This document shows positions 36,865 through 48,700 of a stretch of 64,000 bases of DNA, piece by piece. The notes beneath the pieces are model-generated. The model was not told the origin of the DNA. It did no database searches and worked only from the letters and a program-made list of their open reading frames with translations. The position numbers and the translations under genes are program-made. Every line of letters starts with the position of its first letter. Position 1 is the stretch's first letter. Where the stretch lies: the NCBI GenBank assembly GCA_964023205.1, contig OZ026834.1:27566756-27630755 (forward strand). Direction: 5' to 3'. Source of the stretch: Lutraria lutraria (lineage: Eukaryota; Mollusca; Bivalvia; Venerida; Mactridae).

Positions 36865-37743
36865 ACAGGTGGTAATGTTATAGGTTTTTTCAAATGGTTT
36901 CCCTTTTATGTACATTGAAAATCAAAGAAGAAACTTTGAAACTAACAGTAATAGGCCTAAATAAATGAACTGAGATTAAATTAAACATCGAATATCTGAG
37001 TTATACAGAAACGATACCGTGCATTTGAAAATACAATTTACGTACCCATTTACTTTATCTGTAGGTTAACGAATCCGTTATTGCGTTGATTTAAACTAGA
37101 CTGAAACAATTACCCGGACGAAATATTTTTTATTTACACGCATGTCTTTTGAAAAAAAGACATATTGACAGACAAAAGCTCTCGAATCTAGACAGACTAC
37201 ATCATGCAGAGTTGATGCCCAATACCACCGCGTTATATCAACTCGGTACGAAACAAGACTTAATATAGCTGGCGTGCATTACATTGATTTCCAATTTTAT
37301 CACTAATAGTCACTGAATATTTAGAATTATGACTTTCATGATGGATATTGTTTTTCAAGCAAGAAATCTCTAACTCATCCTTGTTGTTAGCATATAGGCC
37401 TACATAACCATTATTACATGGCATAAATGGCATAAATGATATTAATTTTGTTTTTATTTTTCCGTAATTTCAAAAAAAATGTGAGCTGTTTTAACTTTTG
37501 ATAGGTCTATTAAATTGAATGATGCGCGTTTGGGTTAAAAGTGACAAAAATAAGAAAAACACACAATCACAATCCTGTAAATAAGAGGAACGATTGACAT
37601 TGTTAGAAAAGTTTCAGGTTTGAGAAGTAACTAAATATGATTAAAACCAATCTACATATGTGAATTGTTAATAAAATATAACCCTTATTGGTCATTTCAA
37701 ATTACTCCACTGGGTAAAAGTCACACTAGGAACATCTTTTGTT

Positions 37744-37749
37744 TTTATT
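37744..37749 (-). terminator. AATAAA polyadenylation signal for the 152 aa PPxY gene
   Basis: AATAAA on the minus strand lies about 92-97 nt after the stop codon at 37843-37841. It comes directly after the three CRE-containing tandem units. Confidence 0.6.
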
Positions 37750-37750
37750 C

Positions 37751-37840
37751 TTAATTACATTTCCAGAAAATGACGTCATGTTAATTACATTTCCAGAAAA
37801 TGACGTCATGTTAATTACATTTCCAGAAAATGACGTCATC
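37751..37840. repeat. Three tandem 30 bp units, each with a TGACGTCA (CRE-type) palindrome
   Basis: Units at 37751-37780, 37781-37810 and 37811-37840 are identical except for the last base of the third (TGACGTCATC instead of TGACGTCATG). Each runs from TTAATTACATTTCCAG to the CRE palindrome. The array ends exactly at the stop codon of the minus-strand gene, so it forms the start of that gene's 3' UTR. TGACGTCA is the consensus for CREB/ATF factors; whether it is bound here is unknown. Confidence 0.95.
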
Positions 37841-39379
37841 TTAAAATGATTCCAATCCTCGTCTGGTACTTGGGGCCACTTTGTGTGTTAATTGATCTTT
37901 TATTCCGGCCTTATATATATTTGGCGTCTTTGACTGTGGATTGAATCTAGAGTTGTAAGTCGGCGGTAGTCCTTTCCCCTTTTTTCCGCGTTCAACGGAA
38001 TCTTCCGATACCGCCGAGTCAGATCTGTCTAACATATCGCTCGCGTCCCCTCCACGACTTTTCAAAAGATACCAAATACCGAATCCCCCGCCGCTGACAA
38101 CCAATGATCCCAGAGCACCGACCGCCCCTGCCAGAGCTTCGTTTTTCATAGGTGTTTGTTCCTCAACTTCAACCACGTCCCCGTCAAAATCACATGTACA
38201 TTTTGGTACCACATTACACTGAAATCATAAATTAAACGAATGGAATAAAAAACTGTAATGTTTATTTTTTATTTCTCATCGTCATGGACATGATATATCA
38301 CTTAACAATTACGTATGGAATCAATGACAGTTACTGTATTTTCATTCATTTTCGTTGAGCTCAATTTTCATGGTTTTTACTAAAATGGCTATTTCGCGGT
38401 AACGTAAATTCGTGGATTTTGATTTTTGAAAAAAAAATGCCTCAAAATGTCTGCATTTGGATTCGTGGGGATTTGATTTCGTGGATGAGTGGGAGTGGTG
38501 GTCCAGTGGTAGGACGCTTGCTTTGAGATCGTAAGGTCCCTGGTTCAAATCCCGCCCGGACCATCGGAATTTTTCTGAGCAAAAGATGTATCCCACGTTT
38601 GCTCCTCTCCACCCAGGTGTTTAAATGGGTACCTGTGAGGGAAATAAGTCAATGTTCCGTGGCTGCCTACGGCGCCGAGTGTTAACGGACGACCTATAAC
38701 CCAGTGATCGGGGGGTAACTTGTGAAAGTCGGTTGAATATGTATATAATTTCAGACTATAAACCTATCCTTTATCCTTTTATGAGCCGACCCGCAAATCC
38801 ACGAAATTAAATCCCCAACGAAAATTAATGATTCCACAGTATTTGTTTATATACAAAATGTATATTCCATTGTCGAGTTATTCAACATATGAGTATGTTG
38901 TAAAAATGTTTCTTGTCTCAATTAAAACAGTTCATTACGCCAATTCAAAATCTCGTAAAGTGAAAAAGCCAATACATAATGCATATTCTTCGTTTATACA
39001 TTCACATACTAAGATTCCAGTTATGTTTATCACTGATATATCGATCTGTGAGTAAATGAGGTGTTACAACTTCAAAGTATAATATTTTTTTCAGTAAGAA
39101 TATGTTAATCATTATAACTGGAATGGAAGTCATATGAATAATATAGAAAATAGAAAAAGAAATCGAAGATGAAGATATGAATAGGTTAGGAGGAAATCAA
39201 AATAGAGAAAAGAAAGTTCTTAAATAATCTGACAGAAAAACGAGGAACACTGAAGCGCATCGGTAACGCAAAGAAAAAAAATATTTAAAAGATTCTACCT
39301 GTTGTCCGTATACAATGGCTATCAGAGTGACAGATACGCATATCAACACAAATCGCATATTTCTTATTGATGTCGCCAT
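37841..39379 (-). CDS. Small single-pass membrane protein with PPxY motif, paralog A (152 aa)
   Basis: Unrecognised family, paralogous to the gene at 30595-32809. Exons: 39379-39299 and 38218-37841, joined in phase 0. Residues 1-25 (MATSIRNMRFVLICVSVTLI, then AIVYG) form a signal peptide. The ectodomain carries C28, C34 and C36, the same Cx(5-6)CxC pattern as paralog B. The membrane segment (about 55-79) is rich in Gly and ends GFGIWYLLKSRGG. Next come ASDMLDRSDS, then KGKGLPPTYNSRF, with PPTY at 112-115, and a basic C-terminal tail. Unlike paralog B there is no intron after the PPxY motif, and the two C-termini do not align. The start at 39379 is supported by the signal peptide. Role inferred: WW-domain recruitment at a membrane. 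Its intron holds a SINE nested in another element. Confidence 0.75.
38333..38842. mobile_element. TIR element interrupted by a SINE (intron of PPxY paralog A)
   Basis: The left end (38333-38489) reads TACTGTATTTTCATTCATTT, then TTTCGTTG, and later GGGGATTTGATTTCGTGGAT. The right end (38786-38842) is its inverse, CCACGAAATTAAATCCCC, then AACGAAAATTAATGATTCCA. The SINE splits it. Confidence 0.7.
38490..38780 (+). mobile_element. tRNA-derived SINE with 5 bp target-site duplication
   Basis: An A-box-like TGGTCCAGTGGTAGGAC and a B box GGTTCAAATCCC, 33 bp apart, form a tRNA-like head. The body contains CCACCCAGGTGTTTAAATGG and the tail a CCTATCCTTTATCC repeat. ATGAG flanks both ends (38485-38489 and 38781-38785), as expected of a retroposed insertion. 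It lies antisense to the host gene. Confidence 0.85.
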
Positions 39380-40356
39380 TAAGATTCCTCATCCACGGGC
39401 GAAAATTCGCCAAAAATTAACTTAAAATATAAACAATACAGTAACAACTGAATGTTCCATTAAACGTTTATCCTGAGTGGAAATCTGTTTATAATAAGAA
39501 ATATCGACAGCAACTTTATCTCGAGATAATTCGGGATATACCACGATTAAAGGTATCAAAGTCTCATGGCGACACGTATTGACATTTCGATCTATACTGA
39601 GCCGAAAAAGAAACCCGACACTTTAAAATTGCTATATCATCTTTGCTTGTGTTTTAATTTTGAAATTCCACGTCTCAAAGTCATGATTTTTCGATTCATA
39701 ACACGTGTTTTAATTTTTATTCGAATTCAGCTGACATAAACAATACACACTGGCAATGTCTCCAAACGATTAAACGGCATGATTGTGTCCTGAAACATCG
39801 AATTGGAATTTCTAACCCTGGTAAAATATGGGGTCCGGTTTCTTTATTGGCTCAGCATATTTTGGCTCCGTACTTGGTCAGTGGAATTAAAAAAAATGCA
39901 ATAAACAGCCAACATATGGCGTTGTATAAAATCTAGGAGCTTATTTCAGACAAATTAAAATTCCGAATAATGGTCTTATCTTTTGACATAGGCCTATGGC
40001 ATTGCAAGTGTGTCTTATTGTTTATTCATTTAAGGGTGGTATACTTAATTTCTTATATATATTTAAGAAAAATGGAAATACTTTAAGCTTTATAGATTTC
40101 GATGAATAGAAAACAATCAAATGTATCAAAGATTTAAATGATGAGATTATTTACACCAATATTTAATTACACCATCAGAAATGTAAAAAAACTGAAATCC
40201 GTTTACGGTTGAAAACGGGTGTAAACCACGTTTAATTTCAGAGTTGTAGATAAATACTATAGAAATATTCTAAGTTTTATTTTGTCTGTATGTTATGATA
40301 TACAATTATAGTTATAATATATCTTTTTTTTGGTTCTAATGACATTCTGGAGTACC

Positions 40357-40475
40357 TTTAGAATGCCCTCTATCTCGAGGGCTCAACGCAACACTGTCGT
40401 AACTCATATTGAAATAAGAACAAGTTACAACAGTGTTGCGCTGAGCTCTCGATCTATACAAAGGCTTTTAGAATT
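40357..40475. repeat. Foldback sequence
   Basis: GCGCAACACTGT-type arms pair across a 30 bp loop: CTCAACGCAACACTGT on the left and ACAGTGTTGCGCTGAG on the right. The pairing weakens outward (CTATCTCGAGGG against CTCTCGATCTAT). Confidence 0.65.
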
Positions 40476-40563
40476 TTGAAATATAGGTTTCTGGTTTATT
40501 TGCTCTTAACGAATTCATGCGCTTAGACTTTTTTATCACCATGCATGCACAGCTCAAACATAT

Positions 40564-40754
40564 ACAGTCAAACCCTTGAACTAGGGCCAACCTTGGAAAA
40601 GGTAATACATGTATGTGACCTTTACTGACAGGTGACCCTTATTCGGGGGTCATATGTTCTAAATGATCAATGACGGATTTTTAAAAGAATGGCGTTTATT
40701 CACATCATATGGTGGCCGTTATTCCGGAGGTGGCTGCTTACACAGGTTTGACTT
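40564..40754. mobile_element. MITE, ACAGTCAAACCTGTG family
   Basis: It begins ACAGTCAAACCCTTGAACTA and ends TACACAGGTTTGACT. It keeps the CTTATTCGGGGG and TTATTCCGGAGGTGGC phrases of the family. Confidence 0.8.
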
Positions 40755-41364
40755 TAGTTCTGTGTATTATTCAACGTTACATATACCAGACACTTTCGGT
40801 ATACCTTTGTTTTCATTTATACGTATCGACGTTTGTTTTCGCGATATTAAATGTACTCTGCTTGGTATTGGAATGAATGGGTTAATTTCAAATTTGAAGA
40901 AAGAACTTGCGCTGAAAAAAAAGTTGGTTAAATCAAATAAACGCTCTGTCCTATGACACACATATTTTTACCCGATATTAATCATAAACTTAGCAAAGTA
41001 ACTATAATAAAGCTAATTCTATTATGATCCCTATGATATGGCACGGACTAAATTTTTAAATTATCGCCGCTAGGCCCTCTGCTCGATAAATCGATGTACG
41101 GATTACCGATAATCGATGGTTGAAATTTTGAAAATAAAAACAAATTAGAGAACACATGTAATCAGTAATGATTTCTTTGTTTAATTTGGACTTGTATCAA
41201 AGATCTGCGCGGTAGAAGCTTGAGAAATTTTATTGATATTGGATATCAGACGTGTTTCGCAATAATAGTGCTACCGCTGACACAGAAGCCTTTTGCATAC
41301 AACGCTAGCATGTATCTTTTCCTTGGAAAAAGTTATTTACTCGTAGGGCAATGTCATTAAATGT

Positions 41365-41680
41365 AAAGAACAAACAGACCTCCGAATTGAGACCATCTGT
41401 CCGAATAAAGTCTACAATTTGTCTTTCCAAAGGCGGGTGGTCTTTGTTCACAAGTTAGACTGTATATCTCAAATACAGACAATTGGACCATATTTTCAAA
41501 AATATGGATAGATAACAAAGCCAATTTTGATTGATTCTGTACTGTTATTTTCATTTTTTTGTTCTAGTTATTTTCATTTTTTTTGTTCTAAATAATCAGT
41601 GACAGCTTTTAAAGACCGACCTTTATTCACAGTATGGCCTTTATTCGGAGATGGCCACTAGCACAGGTTGGACGATACAC
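41365..41680. mobile_element. MITE, ACAGTCAAACCTGTG family, broken copy
   Basis: Two family pieces (about 41375-41465 and 41585-41680) are separated by about 110 bp of unrelated sequence. The right part ends GCACAGGTTGGACGATACA. The left terminus is eroded. Confidence 0.6.
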
Positions 41681-42157
41681 TTGTTTACATTTTATACCTG
41701 TATATGAAGCACCAAACCTCTTGATATGCACAATGCGTGTTAAAATGATTCCCGCGCAAAGTCCGGTTAAGCGGTTAACCGTTGCATGTTTTTTTCTGAT
41801 GTGATGTAATATTTTATAAGATTATAAATATTGATAGTGCAAATTCCCCCTCTGGTTTTCACGGATTGATCATATCTGTGGTCGGACTTGGTCAGTAATA
41901 CCTTATAATGTCTAAGGCATGCAGTCAGGATGTTACTTTTGGAAAAAGAACTTGAAAGGTAGTCTAAGTGAAAATTTCAACCAACCAACCAATCAACCAA
42001 CCAACCAACCAATTAATTAATTAATTGATTAATTGATGTATCGATTAATCGATAAAGATGATTGAATGATGAAACAATCACTTCCATGGTCAATCAATCA
42101 ATCAGTTGATAGATTAATTAAATCGAATCACAAAAAACTGTTTATCCACTGACATGC

Positions 42158-42163
42158 TTTATT
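42158..42163 (-). terminator. Candidate laccase polyadenylation signal
   Basis: AATAAA on the minus strand lies about 600 nt after the laccase stop codon. Its distance makes it tentative, and other AT-rich hexamer variants occur in between. Confidence 0.4.
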
Positions 42164-42765
42164 CACTTTTAAACAATTTACAGGTGTTATATAAATCAAT
42201 CATGGTGTTACTTGACACAGAATATTTGCATTTATACATCGTGAATTATCAAAAGAAAGCTATGTGAACACAGACGTGTGAGTTTTTTTTTACAAATACA
42301 CAACTACAATCTAACGTGAAATACTTATCCGAGCGTACAAAGAGAACTGTAAAATGAGCATTTTATCATGAACGATATAGAAAAAACGGCGGGTGGCGAA
42401 AAAAATGAACAGAATAGAACAGATATTTTATTTTGAATTTGAACATGTGTTCATCATCCGGATTAGTATATAACAAATTATATTAATATAAACAAATACA
42501 AGTTAGAGAATACATCACACAAAAACATTTGATCTGTCTTTTTTATTGAACTTAGTTTGTCTCCCTTTAACGGTGCAGCTACGATAAAATACAACAATAA
42601 CAAACAATAATTATATTCTTAATACATGTATTTTTGATGGTCGGAATATATGAAAGTATTATTTAATTAAAACAAATTTCCGACTAAAACGGTATATCTA
42701 TGTCCTTAAAGATTTAAAGAAACTCTTTCATTATCTACGTCTGTGCTAGAGTAGTGATTGATTTT

Positions 42766-45700
42766 TTACTCAGACCTCGCATACACAAAGCTTATCAAAC
42801 AAAACACGAGGCTCATGATGTCGAACCGTATGTTGTTCTGTCCATTGCTGCATTTTTTTGTTCCTTCATCATCATCATCATCATCATCAGCGGATTCATA
42901 CGACTCACCTGGCTCAACATGTCTCCAGCTTCCACATTTTGGAAAATTCTTTGGGATCCTTGTCATCTGGTGTTGTTCTCCGACTTGGAAAACCATCGAC
43001 ATACCGAGCAGAGAATGGTAATTATTGTGACAATGAAAAAGCCACCATCCTGCGATATAGAATATATAGAATTAATTAACGTCACATAGTCATGGGTAAT
43101 ACTCCTGAATTAGACGTCCGATATGCATTCAGAAGACCTCGATAATTTCCGTAAGGAATCAGATACTATTAACAAATAAATAAAAAAAATGCTTACACAA
43201 CTACTTTCCTTCCCAATGCCGTGAACAGTAAACACAAGTTTTAAGGATTTTATTATAACTTCCATTTTGTAAGTAGTTCCTGCAAATACCCATAATGCCC
43301 CGAGCAGATGAACACAGGTCAGTGCGTAGCGCTACCGTAGTGTACACACTGGAGTGGCTCTGAATTGACCATAGCTGACGAATGAGCCGCTATACAACAG
43401 ATGAAAATAAAATAGTTGTTAAAGGGAATTCTCTCTACATGAAGCAACAAAGCTACTAAACTTGCTGGTACCCATTCCATGTTGCAGTGCACTTTATACA
43501 GACAAGTCAACAGAAACCAGTTTACAAAGCTACACACCTGGGTTGTCAGCCTTGAATCTGATTATTGCATATCCACCGTCAGGTACCATAACTGTGTCTT
43601 TTCTGATTGGATTGGTTAAATTCCTCTTCAAAGTCCCTGCATTGTCAAGTTCCTCAATCACAGAACGACTTACATCTGTCTTCAGCTGAAAATTCAACAA
43701 GTCATTAACAGTGGACATGCCGTGTGTTTCCGAATGACTCGGAAAAACGCCATGCAGCATGATCAATAGAATGAATACCGAACATGTTTGACCGACTATA
43801 TTAATGATTCAATGTACAAAATCAATTTGATTATTTCGCGAAGTCATCAAGGAAATATTGGTAATGAAAGTGTTCTTGTACGCATTATCTTATCAGCTAG
43901 CTTACTGTCGGTGGTTCTTAGACCCAGGTGAAAGCATTGGGTCTTCCTCATTTTTGATATTTGGTTAAAATGTTACAAGTTTCTCATACAGTCAAACTGG
44001 TAAACAATTTAGTGGTAAAATGTGATGCGGCTCCAATTCTCACATCAGTGTGGATAAGCCGCGTTCCTTTTGACGTCGCACATGGGTATTGCGGTAGCAC
44101 CTTTTTGCGCGAAGCCAGGAGAAAAGAAGCTGTAAATATTTTATTCCGATTTCAATTTTCACGACACAAATTGCATGCTAAATGGAAAAATGTTTTTGTT
44201 CCACGTAAAGTTGTCATTTCTTTGTATTATGTACAGTTTTTTTTGTAACATTCGCACCATATGCTTTGGGTACAACGGGAAGCCAGTGTATTTTCATTTG
44301 GCGAGACAGTTTTCATATGGCTACAGTTAGTTTGTATTTCAATTTCCATTAGGTTACCTCATCTATCCCAAGAACGTAAAAACTGTGTCCATGAAGATGC
44401 ATCGGGTGAATGCCGTGACCTTTGTGGACAAATAAAACCAAATCGACCACATCGTCCAAGTTCAGTTTAATTCTGTGCACGCATTCGCACAATACTGTAT
44501 CACAGTTGGTCTTTGAGGTTCTGTTACAGAAATATTCCTGCAAATAAATAAAATTTAATATGAGAAAACAGTCCTCAAAGAACATTAGCAATCGGAACTC
44601 CTGGGCGTTTGTCTAAATAAAGTGCCTCGGACATAATAGCCTGGCCGCCATATTGTTGTTGTTCACGGGCTACTTTCCAGTTTCCACCATGGCTGACCCT
44701 GGGAATCCAACAATGGAAAGGACCTGTTTCTCCTTCAATAGGAACTTGATGCCCATTTTATCAATCGCGAACGATAAACAAGTTTATAAGTCTGAAATTC
44801 TGAGAAAAAAGTACCAAATGTAAAAGTAGTGACCGGAAAGTTCGAACCGAGGTCTTCTAATTTACTTGTACGTTCGTTCATAGGAGACAAATAGTGAAAT
44901 TTCACGAAGTGGATACGTTTGACTCTACACTGTGTCCGAGCCTTTTATCATAAGTGTTTTTCTCACTTGGGCGGAAATAGTCAAGATCTCCGAAAGCACC
45001 CGAAACCTTTTTCAAGGACTTTAAATAGAGAAATTCTAAATGATGTGCAATGATTTTATTCGGAATTCAGTTGAATCAAGATATCAATTTACTACATAGA
45101 CTTTGATTTGTATTTTGTACACGAAAGCGCTCACGATCATATACAAAATGTACCAGATAAATGAATTTATTGTACGAATAATGACGAAAACTTATTACCT
45201 CATCAATGTCGTCATATTGTGTTAACGCCGGTGACGAGGGACGTCCGTAAGTGATGTCATCTACTTGCATAGCCAATTGATGTTGATAATGATCGTCATA
45301 TTGAGCTGGTTCCCTGTATGGTAAAGGGTAATATTCAAGGTCGTAGTATCGTGGATCCGGGATCAAGTTGAACCCAACTTTCATGTAGAATGTTTTGACG
45401 TCATCAGTGACGCTTACCCTGTCAGGCGTCTGCTCCGACGTCATATCTGCCACTGACACGGTGTTTGACTTAAAGGAAACGGTGTTGGCGTGCTGAAAAT
45501 AGATGTCCCTGAATTTAACAATCGGAACTCCTCGGCGTTTTACAGAGAAAAGTACGTATTTCTCAGTTACGGAAATACTCGAGTAGTTACGATTGCGAAT
45601 TAAAGTCGCGTATCTTCAGCTGACTGTGGAGACGTTGTGAAAAGTGCATAAATTGTTGACATTATCAGTATGGTTTATATCAAGTGATTCATATTAAGAA

Positions 45701-48700
45701 ATGGCAGAAAAAAAATCAGTCAATCACTCATTGAAACTCAACCCAAGTCAAGGTAGAGATATTTCCATTAACTGGCCGTTGTTTTAGACTATTGTAGGTG
45801 TCTTATCATTATCCAAGTGACTTCTGGACCAATCATTTTTTTAACCTGGTCCATGTTCCTGTGTATGGTAGCTTTCGAGAAGACTCTAGGTTAATATCAT
45901 TTTGAGCCTTTTTGTACTAGATAAAATGCATCTTAATATCAAGGGAGACAATTCACATTGTTATCTTGTTGTTAACAATACTCTAGTAGTAATTCTTGAA
46001 TGAACAAAAGTTATTTTAATTTAATGGTTTTTCAATAGTCAATTGTAGGCATATCAAATTAACAGTCAAACCTGTGAAGAAAGGTTACCCTTGGGAAAGA
46101 CAAAATGTGATCTTTATTGACATGTGACTATAATTCGGTGGTAATTTTGTTATGAATAGTTAATGACGGTTTTTAAAAGAATGTCCTTTATTCACATGGT
46201 GGCCTTTATTCGGAGGTGGCGGCTAACACAGGTTTAACTGTAATTCTACCTCACTATTCTGGCTTACTAGGCCTTTTGTTTCATCAAAAGTTGATGTCAT
46301 TTCATGCAAAGATGCTCCAGACCCTAGGTAGCTAAGTACTGCTTTCTGGGTGGTTCCCTTTGGCTCACAATCCTCACGACCAATTATATCAATCCAGTAA
46401 TTGTTGACAGCTTTGTTTGCATTAATCACTACGTCATATCTAAATAATTTGATAAAGTGTTAAAGGCCCATTAGCTTATACAATTTATTGATAAAAAAAC
46501 AATAGATAAAATGATAGCAATTCTCAGTTCACTACTCTTAAAATTCTTACCAAAACAACAAATCAATCTTGATTGAAAAAAAGCTCAAAACCCTTGTCTC
46601 TAGTAAGTCTCAAGTAATTAAAAATCTGAAAAGCTTGCGTAGCGGGTTGGTCCTTAATCGGCACAATGTGTGCGGAGTAAAACCTCTTACCTCAAAACCA
46701 CGTCAACCCTTTTATAACGCCCATTCATTTTCGGATAGGATTTCAACATTTATGCCTGTTTATTTTTACTTGACAATACGACCACTTAAATTTTAAAACC
46801 GTTTTTTTTGGTTATAAAGTCAGGGGAATATTGTGTTTTGCCTGTCTGTCTGTTTTTTACCAAACTTTAACATTGCCTATAAAATCAAAACGCTTCTATC
46901 TACAGTCATCAAACTTCATATGTTGGTTCCTCATGACAACATCTACAGGACCTTTGCATTTTAAGGTCAGTAGGTCAAAGGTCAAGGTCACATGGAGGGG
47001 CATTGTGTTTCAGAAACACATCTTGTTTCTACTGTAATATAAGTCAGACAGGAATTACCTCTCCCCAGCAAAAATTGTGACACTGTCAACTTCAACAGGG
47101 TCGACATCAAATCCATCTGTAGCTACAATAAGTAAGGTGTGATTTTCAACAAACACTTGGAACGGACAGTTTACAAATCCATTGCTGATAAGCCTGAATC
47201 TATACCTTTGTCCTTGTGTTACTCTGAAAAAGAACTGTCCGGATTTAAAATCGAGTAACCACTGACAAATATTTATTCATAATTCATGAACTATTCACGA
47301 ACTATGCAAGAAAAGTTCAAGAAAAAATCATGATTTCATGAATTCCTTTCGAAGCGGAAGCGACTAAATTTTATGTTTCTTTTGTGTGATTTACAATATC
47401 ATTTAGGCGTAAAATGTTCGTTTCTGATTACCCGGCCTACACCAAAATTTCCCTGCGACCCTAGACATTTTATGAAGCAGTAGGAAGATAAATCAGTTAG
47501 AGCTCACTTTAAAATACAATGTAAGCTTAAAGGAAGCTTTCAAGAATGTAAATACTTAAACATTCCCTGCTTAACTTACGTAAGCTATGAATGAGCATGA
47601 AATCATAATTGCTATTTAGGCCTCAGGAGACATGACAGAAAAGGTGTCTCTCGATAATTTACTAATACTCAGTGGAAACATTATTATTTCAATACAACCT
47701 CTCCTGAACGGCCCTCTCTTGACCAACAACCCACCTCAACAACAGCGTGATTCTTCCTACTGCGTGATGTAGCTACATGTATTATAATTATTTACCTCTC
47801 TATTGCAACAATCAACACTATAATTATACCACTCACAAAGGTTATTGCTTTGGATAGGTTACAATGTACTTTTAGTCAGTCATTAACGATACATTACTAA
47901 TGATGCATTTTTCTTTCACAAATATTCTTCAAATTACAATACGCAGTTAAACACGTGAGTAGATGAACTCCTTTGTCGAGCAGTTATGGTTTCTGCATCA
48001 CTGGACCCTCATCGCTGTGTGTTCAAATTCCAACCGGGACCAAATTTCAAATGTGAAAAATTTGACCAGCTAGTTAACACAAAGGCAATGCTTTAACTCA
48101 GGTACACACCTTGGATCTTTCATCATCTAAGCCGGCAGGAATAGTCGTCAAATATCCTGATAGCTATTGGCGTGACGTTAAAGCTCAGAAAAAAACATAA
48201 GACCACGCCCCGAGGTTATAAAACTTTACACCCGTCTCTGAGCTCTAACCTCATTTTTGTCTTTTAATATTCCTAAGCTAATAAGACATACAATAATCTT
48301 ATAATTGATACATAAGTCTGACAGCGTAATTGATCTGAAAATGTATTTTTTTTTTAAAATCAGCTCTATCTTTTTACCATAATACTTTGAGAACGGAACT
48401 GAGATTTGAGCTTGGAGAATGTTCTCAAGTTTTATAAACTCGGGGCCAAATGACTTACTTAAACACTGCATAAGGAACATGGAACTTCTCCTCTGACCCA
48501 GTGTTAAGTTCACCCGTATAAGCGTTACCTGAAATCCACAAATGATTTCATTGTCATGGTAATAATACTTCTTTCAGAATAAATTGATGCACATATAACC
48601 AAACAATAGGCCTTCATTAAATTGTCAAAATGACATGGTAATATGAGACAGAGCCAATGTTTTGGCCCGAATGAACAAAGGAACCTTTGCATTTCTGAAA

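Larger units (their letters stand above)
32830..37740. other. Gene-free stretch between the two PPxY genes
   Basis: Listed separately: three MITE copies (33554-33730, 35328-35501, 36687-36864) and a 41 bp tandem array (33920-34088). At 34960-35012 a doubled palindrome of ATATACATGTATATATGTGG type occurs. A 160-codon minus-strand ORF at 36500-36018 has no recognisable domain, no signal peptide and biased, repeat-like composition, so I do not call it a gene. The promoter of paralog B should lie just above 32809. No TATA box stands out. Confidence 0.6.
39380..42150. other. Gene-free stretch between PPxY paralog A and the laccase 3' end
   Basis: It holds a hairpin (40357-40475), two MITE copies (40564-40754 and a broken one at 41365-41680) and a tetranucleotide-type tract at about 41975-42055 (AACC, then AATT and TTGATTAA repeats). 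The promoter of paralog A should lie above 39379. Only a weak AT-rich TATA-like patch is seen near 39425-39435. Confidence 0.6.

Noticed and set aside
37751..37840. Regular 30 bp repeats considered as a CRISPR-like array
   Set aside because: The units are contiguous with no spacers, and the genome is eukaryotic.
38490..38560. Functional tRNA gene
   Set aside because: A and B boxes are present, but the head continues into a SINE body and has a target-site duplication, so it is a retroposon.
42754..43089. Plus-strand ORFs with His/Ser runs
   Set aside because: They are antisense readings of the GAT microsatellite in the laccase last exon.
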